Assembly (NCBI RefSeq): GCF_900323885.1
Contig: NZ_OOHJ01000006.1
Span: forward strand, 248,001 to 312,000
Source of the DNA: [Actinomadura] parvosata subsp. kistnae
GTDB taxonomy: Bacteria > Actinomycetota > Actinomycetes > Streptosporangiales > Streptosporangiaceae
Reading direction: 5' to 3'
Length of the DNA stretch: 64,000 nucleotides
This document shows positions 34,798 through 44,227 of the stretch, in pieces (the first letter of the stretch is position 1; each line of letters starts with the position of its first letter). Made by a program: the position numbers and the translations under genes. The notes below the pieces were generated by a model. The model was not told where the DNA came from and ran no database searches. It saw only the letters and a program-made list of their open reading frames with translations.

Positions 34798-35210
34798 ATG
34801 CGCTACCGCAAGAAGCTCGCGGCTCTTGCAGGAATGGCCTTGGCAGGATGCTGGCTGGCCGTGAACGCGGCACCCGCCGCAGCCGCCGGGCCGTGCGGTC
34901 GTGGCTACGAGTGGGTGGACAGCCACCGTATCCCCGACCATGGGCCGAAGGCAGGCTCCATCGAGGTCTACTACAACCCGGACATGGAGAGGAATTGCGC
35001 GATCGTCCAGGCGCAGGCGTCGGGGGAGAGGCAGTTCATGTCCGTGGACATCGCGCTCGCTGGTGCCAAGAAGTCGGCTGATGCCGACTTCGGTATGCGC
35101 AAGCATCGAGCAGGGCCTGTGTACGTGTCATCGGGGGCCGGTCCTGCATCGATCTGATCGCCATCATCGGCCCGCTCACCCGCCAGGTGAGCGGCGAACA
35201 GTGCCACTGA
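34798..35210 (+). pseudogene. spore-associated-protein-like secreted protein, one-base frameshift near the end
   Basis: The signal peptide is MRYRKKLAALAGMALAGCWL followed by AAPAAAA. The mature part has GPCGRGYEWVDSHRI and GSIEVYYNPDMERNCAIV, as in the small secreted proteins called spore-associated protein A. As written it stops at 35157. The family tail (RSCIDLIAIIGPLTRQVSGE, then QCH) follows in the next frame to 35210. One G missing from the run at 35133-35137 explains this. AAGGA precedes the ATG. The tail restores the second pair of Cys residues. Confidence 0.75.
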
Positions 35211-35271
35211 TCCCTCGGACGACGCCTTCGGCCCGTTCGGTCGAGAACGCGTTGTAGCGCGATCTCGGTCC

Positions 35272-35302
35272 GGCCGTCGACCCCCCTTCGGGGTGGGCGG
35301 CC
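35272..35302 (+). terminator. strong hairpin, probable terminator
   Basis: An inverted repeat: GGCCG...ACCCC then TTC loop and GGGGT...CGGCC. It follows the spore-associated gene by about 60 bp. There is no T tract. Confidence 0.55.
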
Positions 35303-35458
35303 CTTCGGTCGAGTCCATGCTGCGCCGGCCCTTGACCCGAGGCCGACGGCGAAGATCCGATCCGCACACCAGTCATCTGAGGTTCGCTGACAGGTTCACC
35401 CCGACAGATCCTTTCCCAACCGTTTCCAGCCGCCGAATCACCCAGCGGATGGAAACCG

Positions 35459-35632
35459 ATGCAGCATCACGAAAGGATCGCTGTACTGGCAGGTGCGATG
35501 CTGGCCTGCCTCTGCCTTCCCGCCAAGGCCGCACCGGCGCAAGCCGCCGGCCCCTGTGGGGACAGCTATGCGCAGGTCGGCAGCTACGGCATCAAGGTCG
35601 ATGGGTGCAGTTCCCGATCGGGGATCGGATGA
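35459..35632 (+). pseudogene. truncated second spore-associated-protein-like gene
   Basis: 57 residues: signal peptide (RIAVLAGAMLACLCLPAKAA), then AAGPCGDSYAQVGSYGIKVD, matching the start of the mature domain, then an early stop. It is a paralogue of the gene at 34798 lacking most of the mature protein. It may be a decayed tandem duplicate. Confidence 0.6.
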
Positions 35633-35682
35633 GCTCGGTTTAACGTGCGGTCGCGGTAGGCGGGGTCGTTCTTCTACCGCCG

Positions 35683-36144
35683 TCAGAGTTCGAAATCCTG
35701 GTAGCCGTACCCGGCAGTGTGCTCAAAGTGCCCGGGCAGCGGGCGCAGTGCGACTACGTCTCCCTCTCGCGCGACCTCCCCTCGCAAGGGCGGCACCTCG
35801 ATACGGTCCCAGTGGACAGTGACGGATACCGAGTCCCCGAGCTCTCCGGCGAACATGCGAAACGACAGAGTCTGGATTTCGTCCTCTGCCTTCTCATCGG
35901 CCTCGAAGTCATACCCCACCTGCTCCTCAGGCCCGGTGAACGTGATGTCCGGATAGCCTGTTATTGAGATCGCCAGGAACGGATGCCGGTCGATCGAATC
36001 GGCCTGCATCCCCTGCTGGTAGACGTCCAAGGTCAGACGGGCGCCGTACCAGCAGAGCAGGTACAGGCTGATCTCCGGTGCGAGCTCCGCAGCCAGATCG
36101 TGCTGCACCGTCCGAAGTGCGAGTGGCCGTACCGCTGGTCCCAA
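35683..36144 (-). CDS. hypothetical protein, about 150 residues, acidic
   Basis: An open frame with ordered-looking sequence (DIEVPPLRGEVAREGD-like segments, LSFRMFAGELGDSVSVTVHW) and many Asp/Glu. The start is uncertain: TTG at 36144 or GTG at 36108. No domain recognised. It precedes nothing obvious on the same strand; the next minus-strand gene upstream is the 428-residue hypothetical. Confidence 0.45.
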   Translation of the reverse strand: MGPAVRPLALRTVQHDLAAELAPEISLYLLCWYGARLTLDVYQQGMQADSIDRHPFLAISITGYPDITFTGPEEQVGYDFEADEKAEDEIQTLSFRMFAGELGDSVSVTVHWDRIEVPPLRGEVAREGDVVALRPLPGHFEHTAGYGYQDFEL

Positions 36145-36268
36145 CCGACGTCGCCCGGATGGAGGCAGACGGGTCAGCTGACACTGGCACGCGTCCCACC
36201 GCTGCCGAGATCATCCCGTCAAACGGACGCGGTGACACTCCACCCGGACGTCATCAGGAGATCGCGGA

Positions 36269-37555
36269 TCACGGCCGGCGCCCCGGCCGGAACCGCGCGG
36301 GGAGATGATTCCACGCGCGGCGGAACCCCCTCGGGAACGCACCGATCGGCAGCGGGTGACCCCAGCCGTTGTGCCAATCGTGTTGATCGGCCGGGAGCCG
36401 GCCAGCGCGGCAGGCCGACGCGAGCCTGGAAGCATGCGTACGCAGATGGGCCAGGACGAGCTGGGCCGCCCCTTCCTCACGACTCCACCCGGCCCGCCAA
36501 CCGGCGAAGTCCTCGGCATCCCCCGAGGACAAGCGGTCGAGACCGGCCAGCCAACGCGCCGCCTCACCATCCCCCTCGCTGCTGAGCAGATGCTGATACC
36601 ACGCGACGGGAAACCACCACGGGGGCGACCCGGTGTCGTGATCCAGCAGGCGGGCGTACGTTCCGGCGACAAAGCGGGGAACGTACAGCAGCGGCACGGC
36701 GGCTACGCCGATGAGGATGTCGGCCTCCTGGTGGTTCAGGCCGAAAGCGGTAAGCAACTCGCGCAGCCTGGTCCACACCGCCACCCGGTCAAGGTGCACG
36801 CCGCGTTGCGCCTCGTCCGGCAGGAACCACCGGTGGACCTGCCGCTCACGCAGGAGCGTGGCGCCGCCGGTGTCATGCTCGGCAGCGGCTCCCACTTCGG
36901 CCCAGCGCAGCCACGAACCGTCCGGTCCCGCGTCGGCGCCGATCGAGGCCGAACTACCGGCGTCGATCGGCGGGACCGGCAGCGGCAGGCAGGGCATCAA
37001 ATCCGGCAGAGCCAGGAGGTCCACCCGATCGCCACGCCATGACAGGTGGCACAGCAGCGCCCCGGCGAGGACACATTGAGCCCCGACGGTGCTCAGCCTC
37101 TGCTCACCGGAGGGCAGATCGAGGCTGCAGGCGATCGTGTGATGCTTTTCCCGGTAGACGATGACGAGCGTCTCGTCGAAGAACCGCATCTCCTTCACAT
37201 TGCAGCCGAAAAACGGGTTGTAGGTGGGCAGATCCACTCGAAGATGTGGCAGGCCACCTCCGGCCACGTTGATCGTGATGTTCACCGGGATGTGACCGTG
37301 CGCGGGGCTGCCTGCCACCTGCTCGACCCACCCGACGTGGCCGTCCTGCCGGTCGATCGTTTCGGCGAGGATCTCGACACCGCGATCGCTGGGCGCTTCC
37401 TGCATCGTTGCTGGAGAGAGGTAACCGGACGCGCGTGGCAGCGGGGACGCCTCATAGCGGCCGCCCAGGCCCAGGGCCGCACCGATCGAGGAGAGCAACT
37501 CCGTCCGGGAACCTGAGTTCCGGCCCGCCGCGCCCACCCGGTCAAGATCATCCAC
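36269..37555 (-). CDS. hypothetical protein, 428 residues
   Basis: Ordered sequence with strand-rich N-terminal half (HIPVNITINVAGGGLPHLRV, NPFFGCNVKEMRFFDETLVI) and a helical, Trp-rich C-terminal half (EDFAGWRAGWSREEGA). No signal peptide, transmembrane helix or catalytic motif recognised. It may be co-transcribed with the downstream 150-residue gene, 124 bp away. Confidence 0.6.
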   Translation of the reverse strand: MDDLDRVGAAGRNSGSRTELLSSIGAALGLGGRYEASPLPRASGYLSPATMQEAPSDRGVEILAETIDRQDGHVGWVEQVAGSPAHGHIPVNITINVAGGGLPHLRVDLPTYNPFFGCNVKEMRFFDETLVIVYREKHHTIACSLDLPSGEQRLSTVGAQCVLAGALLCHLSWRGDRVDLLALPDLMPCLPLPVPPIDAGSSASIGADAGPDGSWLRWAEVGAAAEHDTGGATLLRERQVHRWFLPDEAQRGVHLDRVAVWTRLRELLTAFGLNHQEADILIGVAAVPLLYVPRFVAGTYARLLDHDTGSPPWWFPVAWYQHLLSSEGDGEAARWLAGLDRLSSGDAEDFAGWRAGWSREEGAAQLVLAHLRTHASRLASACRAGRLPADQHDWHNGWGHPLPIGAFPRGFRRAWNHLPARFRPGRRP

Positions 37556-38080
37556 GGCGGCAGTGTACGGCGATCCACGACATCATGAACAGGCTGGTCA
37601 CAGACGACGCCTCACCCGGTGAATGTCGGTCCCGTTTCCCGCATTGCCGCCATCGCAGACATTCACGCAGTCATGGTTACCATGGACCTGTGCGGTGACC
37701 TCCCGGAACCCGAGCTCGCCGAGTTGTACCGGCACCTTGATCCGCGCCTCAGGGCATGTCCGCGAGCAGACGCTCATCGTCAACGACGTCCTCGACCTGC
37801 TGGATGAGGAGCACGAGCCAATACGAGACGACAACGGCGACTGGGTGATCAGGGAGGTTTCCCGACCGGCGTGCGATGACGGCACCCCTGACGCGGCGTC
37901 GAAGAGGCCTGGTGCCGGGCTCTCGATCCTGGTGCGCTCGATCATGATCCACACGGTAGATCGGGACGCCTGCGCTCGACCGGCGCGCCCCACGACTGTC
38001 CCGCTGCGACACCCATCGCCCGGGGAGCCGCCTATCGCACCTCACAGCCGCATCAGCGCCTGGAGACCAAGCAGGGGGTC
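37556..38080. other. 520 bp without a supported gene
   Basis: The plus strand has coding-like pieces in two frames (MDLCGDLPEPELAELYRHLD, then LIVNDVLDLLDEEHEPIRDD), perhaps one small broken gene of about 37684-37880. I cannot assign it. Confidence 0.35.
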
Positions 38081-38524
38081 TCATCTGCCGCCGTCGATTC
38101 CCATCCGCCTGGTCTTTTCGTTGATGAACGCGGCGAAGGACGCGTCGGACTCGGCCAGCAAGGCCTCGATCCTGTCCGGATCGAACATCTGCTGGGGAAG
38201 CTGACCGCCGAGGGCGTTCTCCAGCAATTCCTGCGTACGCCGCGCCGCCTCATCCTGAGCGGTGCCGATCGCCCGCAGGAGTTCCTCCGCCAGAGTAGGC
38301 GAGTCGAGCCGCGTCACCCGAGGATTCAGATCGATCTTGGTCACCCGGCCGGCGCCATCCGTGAGCACCGTGATCAGACCGCTGGCGCCGCTCCCCACGC
38401 CCTGCACGCTGGACAGTTCCCCCTCCGCTCCGGACAGGCGACGCATGGTCTGCTGGGCTTCGTCTCGGATGCGGTCCAGATCGGCAAGGTCGATCTTCGC
38501 AGGGTCGAATGGCATGGCGGACAC
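38081..38524 (-). CDS. YbaB/EbfC-family DNA-binding protein
   Basis: 147 residues with the family core (GASGLITVLTDGAGRVTKID, then RVTRLDSPTLAEELLRAI) flanked by helices. In actinomycetes such YbaB-like proteins often lie next to WXG100/ESX-type genes, as here, where their role is unknown; they are usually nucleoid-associated dimers. It lies 48 bp downstream of the membrane protein gene in the same orientation. Confidence 0.8.
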   Translation of the reverse strand: MSAMPFDPAKIDLADLDRIRDEAQQTMRRLSGAEGELSSVQGVGSGASGLITVLTDGAGRVTKIDLNPRVTRLDSPTLAEELLRAIGTAQDEAARRTQELLENALGGQLPQQMFDPDRIEALLAESDASFAAFINEKTRRMGIDGGR

Positions 38525-38572
38525 GATGACTCCTTCTCCACGGTGGCTGCTTCACTACCGATGACGGGCTCT

Positions 38573-39292
38573 TCAGGCCGACGCGGCCGGGCCGGTGTTC
38601 TTGGCATGCTCCGGCTTCTCGCGCTTGGGCGCCACCCACTGAGAGGGGGGATCCATGGAGATCACCGCCCTCTGGAAATCGATGCGGGCTCCCCCGGTCG
38701 GTGTAAGGTTGAATATCTTCGGCAGCGCCGTGCCGGTGTCGGCCATGGTGACGGCCACCGCCGCCAGGAAGGTCGCCAGGATCTTCGTCTGGTTGGCGAG
38801 GACGAAATTGGTGAAGGCGACGAGCCGGGCGAGCGCGATTTCCCCCTGGGCTCTCAGATACGGCGTGGCTCTCATGAGCAAGGTCGCGGCCAAGTAGCTC
38901 AAGACGATGGAGGCAAGAGCCCCGATCTCGTACCAGTACCGCGCATAGGCGTCCCGTATCTGATCGACCTGACCCTCCATGGTGTGGCAAAGGCCGCTCA
39001 GTTTCTGCAGATCGCCTCCGAAAACGGCGGCCGCGTTCAAAAACGCCTGACGGTCATCGGCGATCCAGTCGGCGCGGGACAGGAACACCGCATTGCCCAG
39101 CAGGCCCGGATACTCGACCTCCAAAGCCTTGGCAAGCGCGTTCCAGTTCGCCTTCGCATCCCCCATGCCGGGAACATTCGCCACCGCCGTGCTCAACATG
39201 ACGACGGCCGGGACGAGCCGCTTCTCCCACCTCGCGGCCTCCTTGAAAGAATTCCAGGCGGCCGCCTGCTGCAAAGCAGGAAAGTAGACCAC
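38573..39292 (-). CDS. membrane protein linked to a WXG100-like gene
   Basis: 239 residues. The first half is helical (WNSFKEAARWEKRLVPAVVM), with a WXG100-like helical look. Two hydrophobic segments follow around residues 120-180 (YEIGALASIVLSYLAATLLM and NQTKILATFLAAVAVTMA). It sits between the WXG100-like gene (18 bp upstream) and the YbaB-like gene, forming a three-gene unit as found around ESX/type VII substrates. No toxin domain was recognised. Confidence 0.65.
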   Translation of the reverse strand: MVYFPALQQAAAWNSFKEAARWEKRLVPAVVMLSTAVANVPGMGDAKANWNALAKALEVEYPGLLGNAVFLSRADWIADDRQAFLNAAAVFGGDLQKLSGLCHTMEGQVDQIRDAYARYWYEIGALASIVLSYLAATLLMRATPYLRAQGEIALARLVAFTNFVLANQTKILATFLAAVAVTMADTGTALPKIFNLTPTGGARIDFQRAVISMDPPSQWVAPKREKPEHAKNTGPAASA

Positions 39293-39310
39293 GCGGGTTC
39301 CCCTCCGATC

Positions 39311-39613
39311 TCATTTGTAGACGACGGTGCTGCTCTCCTCGGCGTCCCGCCAATTCTTTTTGATCGTCTCCAGGGCCGTGACCCACGCCTCCACCGTCTT
39401 GACTGCCTTGTCCACGGCACCCCGCACGTCATCCTGTCTCGCCCCGTACGCCTGGCTCAACGCCAAGCCCAAAGGCATGCCGAAACCCGGAGCGGGAACG
39501 TCGGTGTCGTCGATGGTCTTCTTCAAGGCTTCCAGGGCCGGAATGAACGTCTCGTCAAGGTGGTGCTGGATGCTGGAGATCGCAGCCGAAGTGACATAAA
39601 TCTCCTGGGCCAT
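39311..39613 (-). CDS. WXG100/ESAT-6-like small protein
   Basis: 100 residues, two long helices with a turn region near the middle (DDTDVPAPGFGMPLG) and a C-terminal helix with two Trp (VEAWVTALETIKKNW). The exact WxG turn is absent, so membership is by size, helical pattern and gene neighbourhood. It would be a type VII secretion substrate or a structural partner of the next protein. A promoter-like motif (39720-39740, minus strand) lies about 105 bp upstream. Confidence 0.6.
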   Translation of the reverse strand: MAQEIYVTSAAISSIQHHLDETFIPALEALKKTIDDTDVPAPGFGMPLGLALSQAYGARQDDVRGAVDKAVKTVEAWVTALETIKKNWRDAEESSTVVYK

Positions 39614-39719
39614 GGTCGGCTCCTCCCCGCAATAGTGGCTGGCCTCGGCGCCGCCATGAGTCGGCTGGGCTCGCCGGGGATGGACGCCGCAGTGAACATT
39701 AGGTAAACCGAGCAAGACG

Positions 39720-39740
39720 GTGAATCCGTCAATTGACTGG
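39720..39740 (-). promoter_or_regulatory. copy 6 of the dispersed promoter-like motif, upstream of the WXG100-like gene
   Basis: On the minus strand CCAGTCAATTGACGGATTCA, with -35 TTGACG and TACCTAATG about 21 bp after it. Confidence 0.6.
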
Positions 39741-39989
39741 TCATCAGCTGTCGCCCGCGGGTCGGGCCGACAGCATCGGCGCCAACCCCTCCGCCGCCTG
39801 GTCTTCGTGGACGGAGCCCGGCTCACCGTCATGGGGAGGCCAGCTTGAGAGATCTTGTAGGGTCGGCCGTCGATGAGCCGGATGCCTGTTGAGGCCGGTT
39901 CTGCCGGTTTTCGGGGTGCCGGTTTGTGGTGACGTGCCTGTGATGGTGTGGGCAGCGCGTTGAGGGTTCCCGGGAAGGGATGGTGATCC

Positions 39990-40583
39990 ATGAGCTGGGG
40001 GCGGTTCCGCGGTCGTCGGCTGGTGTTACGCGATGGTGAGGGTGAGCGTGAGGTGATCGAATGCGCGGCGGTGATGAAGGCCGACATGAAGCGGGAGGTG
40101 AGCGCGAGCCCTGAGGTTGGGCTGTCCAGGGAGATCACCTGGGCGGTCGCCGGGAGGAGTTACCTGCACTACGGGCAGGAGTACCCCTACGGTTCACGGT
40201 TCGTGATGATCACTGGCGCCGGCCGCGATGAGGTCGACACGTTGACCCGGATCGTTTCGGACTACTTCGAGCCGCTTGAGGACGCGGAACTGCTGGACGC
40301 TGTCGTTTGCGCCCCGGAGGTGGAGCAGCGCCGGGCCGTGCTCGTCAGGGCGGGCATAGGCGCGCCCGTCTCCTGCGAGGGTGCCTTCCTTGCGCTCATC
40401 ACCGAAGCGATGCGCGACCAGAACGCCCGGATCCGGGAGGGAGGACTCTGGGCGGCCATGTACGCGCTGTGGCCCGAACTCCTGCCGGCTGTCATGGAAC
40501 TGACGGTCGATCCGGACAAGCTCCTGCGGGCGCAAGCGGACGCGCTCGTGCGATACATGAGGCGCGAGGGCATCACCCCATGA
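39990..40583 (+). CDS. hypothetical protein, 197 residues
   Basis: Start MSWGRFRGRRLVLRDGEGER, preceded by GAAGGGA. A strand-rich N-terminal half is followed by a helical C-terminal half (LRAQADALVRYMRREG). No domain recognised. Appears monocistronic, converging on the NB-ARC gene. Confidence 0.55.
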   Translation: MSWGRFRGRRLVLRDGEGEREVIECAAVMKADMKREVSASPEVGLSREITWAVAGRSYLHYGQEYPYGSRFVMITGAGRDEVDTLTRIVSDYFEPLEDAELLDAVVCAPEVEQRRAVLVRAGIGAPVSCEGAFLALITEAMRDQNARIREGGLWAAMYALWPELLPAVMELTVDPDKLLRAQADALVRYMRREGITP

Positions 40584-40844
40584 GGGCGGGTGACGAGGAC
40601 CCGGCCCCCACACCCCCGTGAATCTTCATCACACCAGACGCAGCATACAACCTTCACCAGATGCGGCTTCATCGCCGCCGTAGGCGATCGTTGATGCAAA
40701 CGCTCGCATTGCCTTTCAGCGTTCGGGCGGCCCCCACCTTGAGAGTGCTGATCCCGCGGAAAACGGAAGGTACCGTGACGGATCAACGAGGTCGCACGCG
40801 TTCGTCGGGCAACTCGTCAGCGCGAGAAGACGTGATGCCTTGCC

Positions 40845-43631
40845 TCAGCCCTCAGCTCGTTGCCGCTGCGCCGCTGTGAGTTTGGCTCGCACGAAATCGA
40901 GGATGTGATCGTCCTTCATGGAGTCGAACATCGTTAGAGCCCGCTTGAACGCGATGATGGCCTCATCGACTCGCCCCATATCGTGCAGGGCGAGGCCGAG
41001 GTTGTTCAGTGCCAGGCCTTGGCCATGGCGGTCGCCGAGATCGCGGTGGATGGCGGCGGCGTCCTGGTAGGTGGCGATGGCCTCCTCGCAACGCCGTGAT
41101 TCGCGCAGGGCGAGGCCGAGGTTGTTCAGCGCCTGGCCCTCGCCGTGGCGGTCGCCGAGATCGCGGCAGATGTGCAGGCATTGCTGAAGGACGGTGATGG
41201 CTTCACCGAACTGCCGCACTTCTTGCAGGGCGAGGCCGAGGTTGTTCAGCGCCCGGCCTTCCCCGTGACGGTCGCCGAGATCGCGGCAGAGGACGACGGC
41301 GTCCTGGTAGGTGGTGATGGCCTCCTCCCAACGCCGTGATCCGTGCAGGGCGAGGCCGAGGTTGTTCAGCGCCCGGCCTTCCCCGTGACGGTCGCCGAGA
41401 TCGCGGCAGATGCGCAGGTCTTGCTGGTGAGCGGCGATGGCCTCCTCGAAGCGCCGTATCCGGCGTAGAACAAGGCCGAGGTTGTTCAGGGCCAGGCCTT
41501 CGCCCTGACGGTCGCCGAGATCACGATGGAGGGTGGCGGCGGCCCGGAGTGCGATGATGGCAACCTCGAAACGCCGCACTTCTTGCAGGGCGAGGCCGAG
41601 GTTGTTCAGCGCCGTGCCCTCGCTGTGCCGATCTCCGAGATCACGATAGATGGTGGCAGCGGCCCGGTGGGCGGTGATGGCCCCGCCGAAGCGCCGCACT
41701 TCTTGCAGGGCGAGGCCGAGGTTGTTCAGCGCCTGGCCTTCGCCGCGGCGGTCACCAAGCCCGCGACAGAGGGCGACGGCGTCCTGGTGGGCGGTGACGG
41801 CCTCCTCGAAGCGGCGCAGTTCACGCAGGTCGAGGCCGAGGTTGTTCAGCGCTCCGCTCTCGCCGTGGCGATCGCCGAGTTCGCGGTAGATGGTGACGGC
41901 GTTCCGGTGGACGGTGATGGCCTCGCCGAAGCGCCGTACTTCTTGCAGGGCATTGCCCAGATTGTTCAGCGCCTGGCCTTCGCCGTGGCGATCGCTGAGT
42001 TCGCGGTAGATGGTGACGGCGTTCCGGTGGACGGTGATGGCCTCCTCGAAGCGCCGCACCGCGCGCAGGGCGAGGCCGAGGTTGTTCAGTGCCCCGCCTT
42101 CGCCGCGGCGGTCGCCGAGCTGGCTGGCGGCGGCCGCCGCGATTGTGCTGACCGTCAGGAGATCGTCGAGGGCCCGCCGCCAGGACAGGTAGACGTTCAG
42201 GCATGCCGACAGGCAGGAGGCGATCTGATGGCGACCGGCGGCATGGGCCACAGCGACGGCGGTGACGAGGTTGGCGCGTTCGGCGCCGAACCAGGCCAGG
42301 GCGTCGTCTCGTCCGGTGAACCGGTCCGGAACAGGCTGGCCGGACAGGGCGCGCAGATGAGCGTTGGCGAACTCGGCCGTGTCGAGGTAATGCCCCAGAA
42401 GGCGGTCCAGCGCCTGCTCGCGCTGGTCGTCGACTGCCTGACTGAGACCGTGCTGGCCGGCGTACAGGCGGACCAGGTCGTGCATGCCCCACCGGCCGGC
42501 GACCGGCGTGGTGAGCAAGTGAGCGCGGGCCAGTGCGGCCAGGTGCCGCCGTACCACCGGCTCCGATGTATCGGCCAGGGCGGCCGCGGCCGGGAGCGAG
42601 ATGTCCGGGCCGGGGTTGAGCGGCAGCAGCCGGAACAGCCGGGCCTGCTCGGGCTGGTCGGCCAGCAGGTGCTGGTAGGACAGGTCGAACGCGGCCCGGA
42701 CCGCCAGCGGGCGGCCGTATGGGTCACGGTCGCCGCTGTCGAGGGCATCCAGCCGGTGGTGGGCGTCGGCGAGTTCCGCGGCCACGTCAGCAAGAGGACG
42801 GCCGGGCTCGGCGCGCAGCAGGGCAGCGATGATCTGCAACGCCAGCGGCAGCCGCCCGCACAACCGCCCGATCTCCTTCGCGGGCCCGGGCTCGGCCGCG
42901 ACACGCGGATCGGCCCGCCCCATCTCCAGAGCGGTGCCCAGCAGGTCAACCGCGTCGGCCTCGGGCAACACGGCCAGATCGACCAGATGGGCCGGCAGGG
43001 CCAGGATGTGCCGGGAGGTGACCAGCAGCCGGTGACACGGCTGGGCCGGCAACAGTGGCTCCACCTGGCCGGTCGTGGCGGCGTTGTCGGCCACCACCAG
43101 CACCGCCCGTCCCTTGCGGGCCCGCTCCTCCAGCATCGACCGGTACAAGCCTAGCTGCTCCTCGCCGGTGGGCGGGAGATCAGTGTCGCGGATGCCCATC
43201 GCTCGCAGCAACTGCCCCGCCGCCGCGGTGGCGGGCACGCGCTCGCACGGGTCGGGGGTGTACCCGCGTAGGTCGATGAAGAAAACCCCGCCACCGAACC
43301 AGTCCTCGGCCATCGCCTGGTGAGCGGCAACCAGCGCCAGCGCAGTCTTGCCCACCCCGGCCATTCCCGCCACCGCTAACACCCTCGCCGCCCCACTCCC
43401 GCCTGCCCGGTCCAGGAACGCCAGCACTTCCTTCAGAGCCCCGGCGCGGCCGACGAAGCCGACCGGCGCGGCCGGCAGACCGGCCAGGGCCTGAGGGGCG
43501 GGACGTGTGGGTTGCACGATGGTCGCTGAGGCGTTGGGACCGGTCTGGATGATGCCGTGATTGGTCACCACGCCAACGGCGCCGGGCCCTCGGGCGGATG
43601 CCGAGGGGTGCTCCCGCGGGGGAATGCTCAC
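40845..43631 (-). CDS. NB-ARC (STAND) ATPase with ten TPR repeats
   Basis: 928 residues. A short N-terminal segment (VVTNHGIIQTGPNAS) precedes the NB-ARC ATPase (P-loop VAGMAGVGKTALAL near residue 90, Walker B VLVVADNAATT, RNBS-like LLVTSRH, GLPL-like GRLPLALQII, MHD-like MHDLVRLYAGQHG). A helical linker follows, then ten near-identical 40-residue TPRs (LGDRHGEGQALNNLGLALRE type). Such STAND proteins sense a trigger with the repeats and oligomerise to signal. The GTG start overlaps the stop of the small upstream gene (GTGA). No effector domain is present in this chain, so the partner may supply it. Confidence 0.9.
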   Translation of the reverse strand: MSIPPREHPSASARGPGAVGVVTNHGIIQTGPNASATIVQPTRPAPQALAGLPAAPVGFVGRAGALKEVLAFLDRAGGSGAARVLAVAGMAGVGKTALALVAAHQAMAEDWFGGGVFFIDLRGYTPDPCERVPATAAAGQLLRAMGIRDTDLPPTGEEQLGLYRSMLEERARKGRAVLVVADNAATTGQVEPLLPAQPCHRLLVTSRHILALPAHLVDLAVLPEADAVDLLGTALEMGRADPRVAAEPGPAKEIGRLCGRLPLALQIIAALLRAEPGRPLADVAAELADAHHRLDALDSGDRDPYGRPLAVRAAFDLSYQHLLADQPEQARLFRLLPLNPGPDISLPAAAALADTSEPVVRRHLAALARAHLLTTPVAGRWGMHDLVRLYAGQHGLSQAVDDQREQALDRLLGHYLDTAEFANAHLRALSGQPVPDRFTGRDDALAWFGAERANLVTAVAVAHAAGRHQIASCLSACLNVYLSWRRALDDLLTVSTIAAAAASQLGDRRGEGGALNNLGLALRAVRRFEEAITVHRNAVTIYRELSDRHGEGQALNNLGNALQEVRRFGEAITVHRNAVTIYRELGDRHGESGALNNLGLDLRELRRFEEAVTAHQDAVALCRGLGDRRGEGQALNNLGLALQEVRRFGGAITAHRAAATIYRDLGDRHSEGTALNNLGLALQEVRRFEVAIIALRAAATLHRDLGDRQGEGLALNNLGLVLRRIRRFEEAIAAHQQDLRICRDLGDRHGEGRALNNLGLALHGSRRWEEAITTYQDAVVLCRDLGDRHGEGRALNNLGLALQEVRQFGEAITVLQQCLHICRDLGDRHGEGQALNNLGLALRESRRCEEAIATYQDAAAIHRDLGDRHGQGLALNNLGLALHDMGRVDEAIIAFKRALTMFDSMKDDHILDFVRAKLTAAQRQRAEG
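40923..42125. repeat. ten 120-bp direct repeats coding for TPRs
   Basis: Each unit encodes 40 residues around LGDRHGEGxALNNLGLAL. Nucleotide identity between units is high (the phrase AGGCCGAGGTTGTTCAG recurs in nearly every unit), so recombination or recent amplification is likely. Confidence 0.9.
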
Positions 43632-44038
43632 CGCTCGGCGTGACTGTGGTCGCCAGTCTGGATGATGCCGGTGTTGGTTCTCACAGCCACCGCTCGCTCA
43701 CCGATGGCGTTCACCGTCATCGAGGCGGTGGCCGAGCCGAGCATGTCGGCGAGTTCCTTGGCCAGCGCCGGATCGGCGGCGAGCGCCTTCTTGATCTGCA
43801 ACCGCAGCGCGGCCAGGCTGTCATCATCGTCAGGCGCCTGAACCCGGTCGGCCACCGCGCTCTCCAGCTCGGCCTGGCTTTCCGGCCGTTGCCAGATGCG
43901 CTGCAGCAGGCGCTGCCCCATGCCGATCGTCTCATCGGCGGCCACGTCCTGCGCCTTGGTCAGCACCGCACTCCCGTAGGCGGCGATAGCCGCGCTCGCA
44001 TACGGCATCAGCAACGGCACCACAGCAGAGACGTCCAT
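43628..44038 (-). CDS. small partner protein of the NB-ARC ATPase, GIIQTG motif at C-terminus
   Basis: 136 residues. The N-terminal hydrophobic helix (VVPLLMPYASAAIAAYGSAV) may insert in or lie on the membrane. A charged helical middle follows (LQIKKALAADPALAKELADM) and then a C-terminal AVRTNTGIIQTGDHSH. The last phrase closely matches VVTNHGIIQTGPNAS at the start of the NB-ARC protein. GGAGG lies 4 nt before the ATG, and the stop overlaps the NB-ARC start, so the two are made together. The shared motif suggests a common docking or beta-assembly element; this is inference. Confidence 0.7.
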   Translation of the reverse strand: MDVSAVVPLLMPYASAAIAAYGSAVLTKAQDVAADETIGMGQRLLQRIWQRPESQAELESAVADRVQAPDDDDSLAALRLQIKKALAADPALAKELADMLGSATASMTVNAIGERAVAVRTNTGIIQTGDHSHAER

Positions 44039-44227
44039 ACGCCCTCCGGCCGGATCCAACAGGTGAGCCGATCGTACGCCGCACGGCCAGATGCGGCAGG
44101 CGCAAACCGGGCGAGCTTGGAGATATCCCTGGATAAAACCCGCACCTGCTGCGATGCCGCACAAGAGACCGGCACGGTGATGTGCTCGACTGTGCCGCAT
44201 CCGTCGATCGATGGCGTGCTTTTGGCG

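Noticed and set aside
40923..42125. The regular 120-bp repeats as a CRISPR array.
   Set aside because: Units are contiguous, in frame, and code for TPRs; there are no unique spacers and no cas genes.
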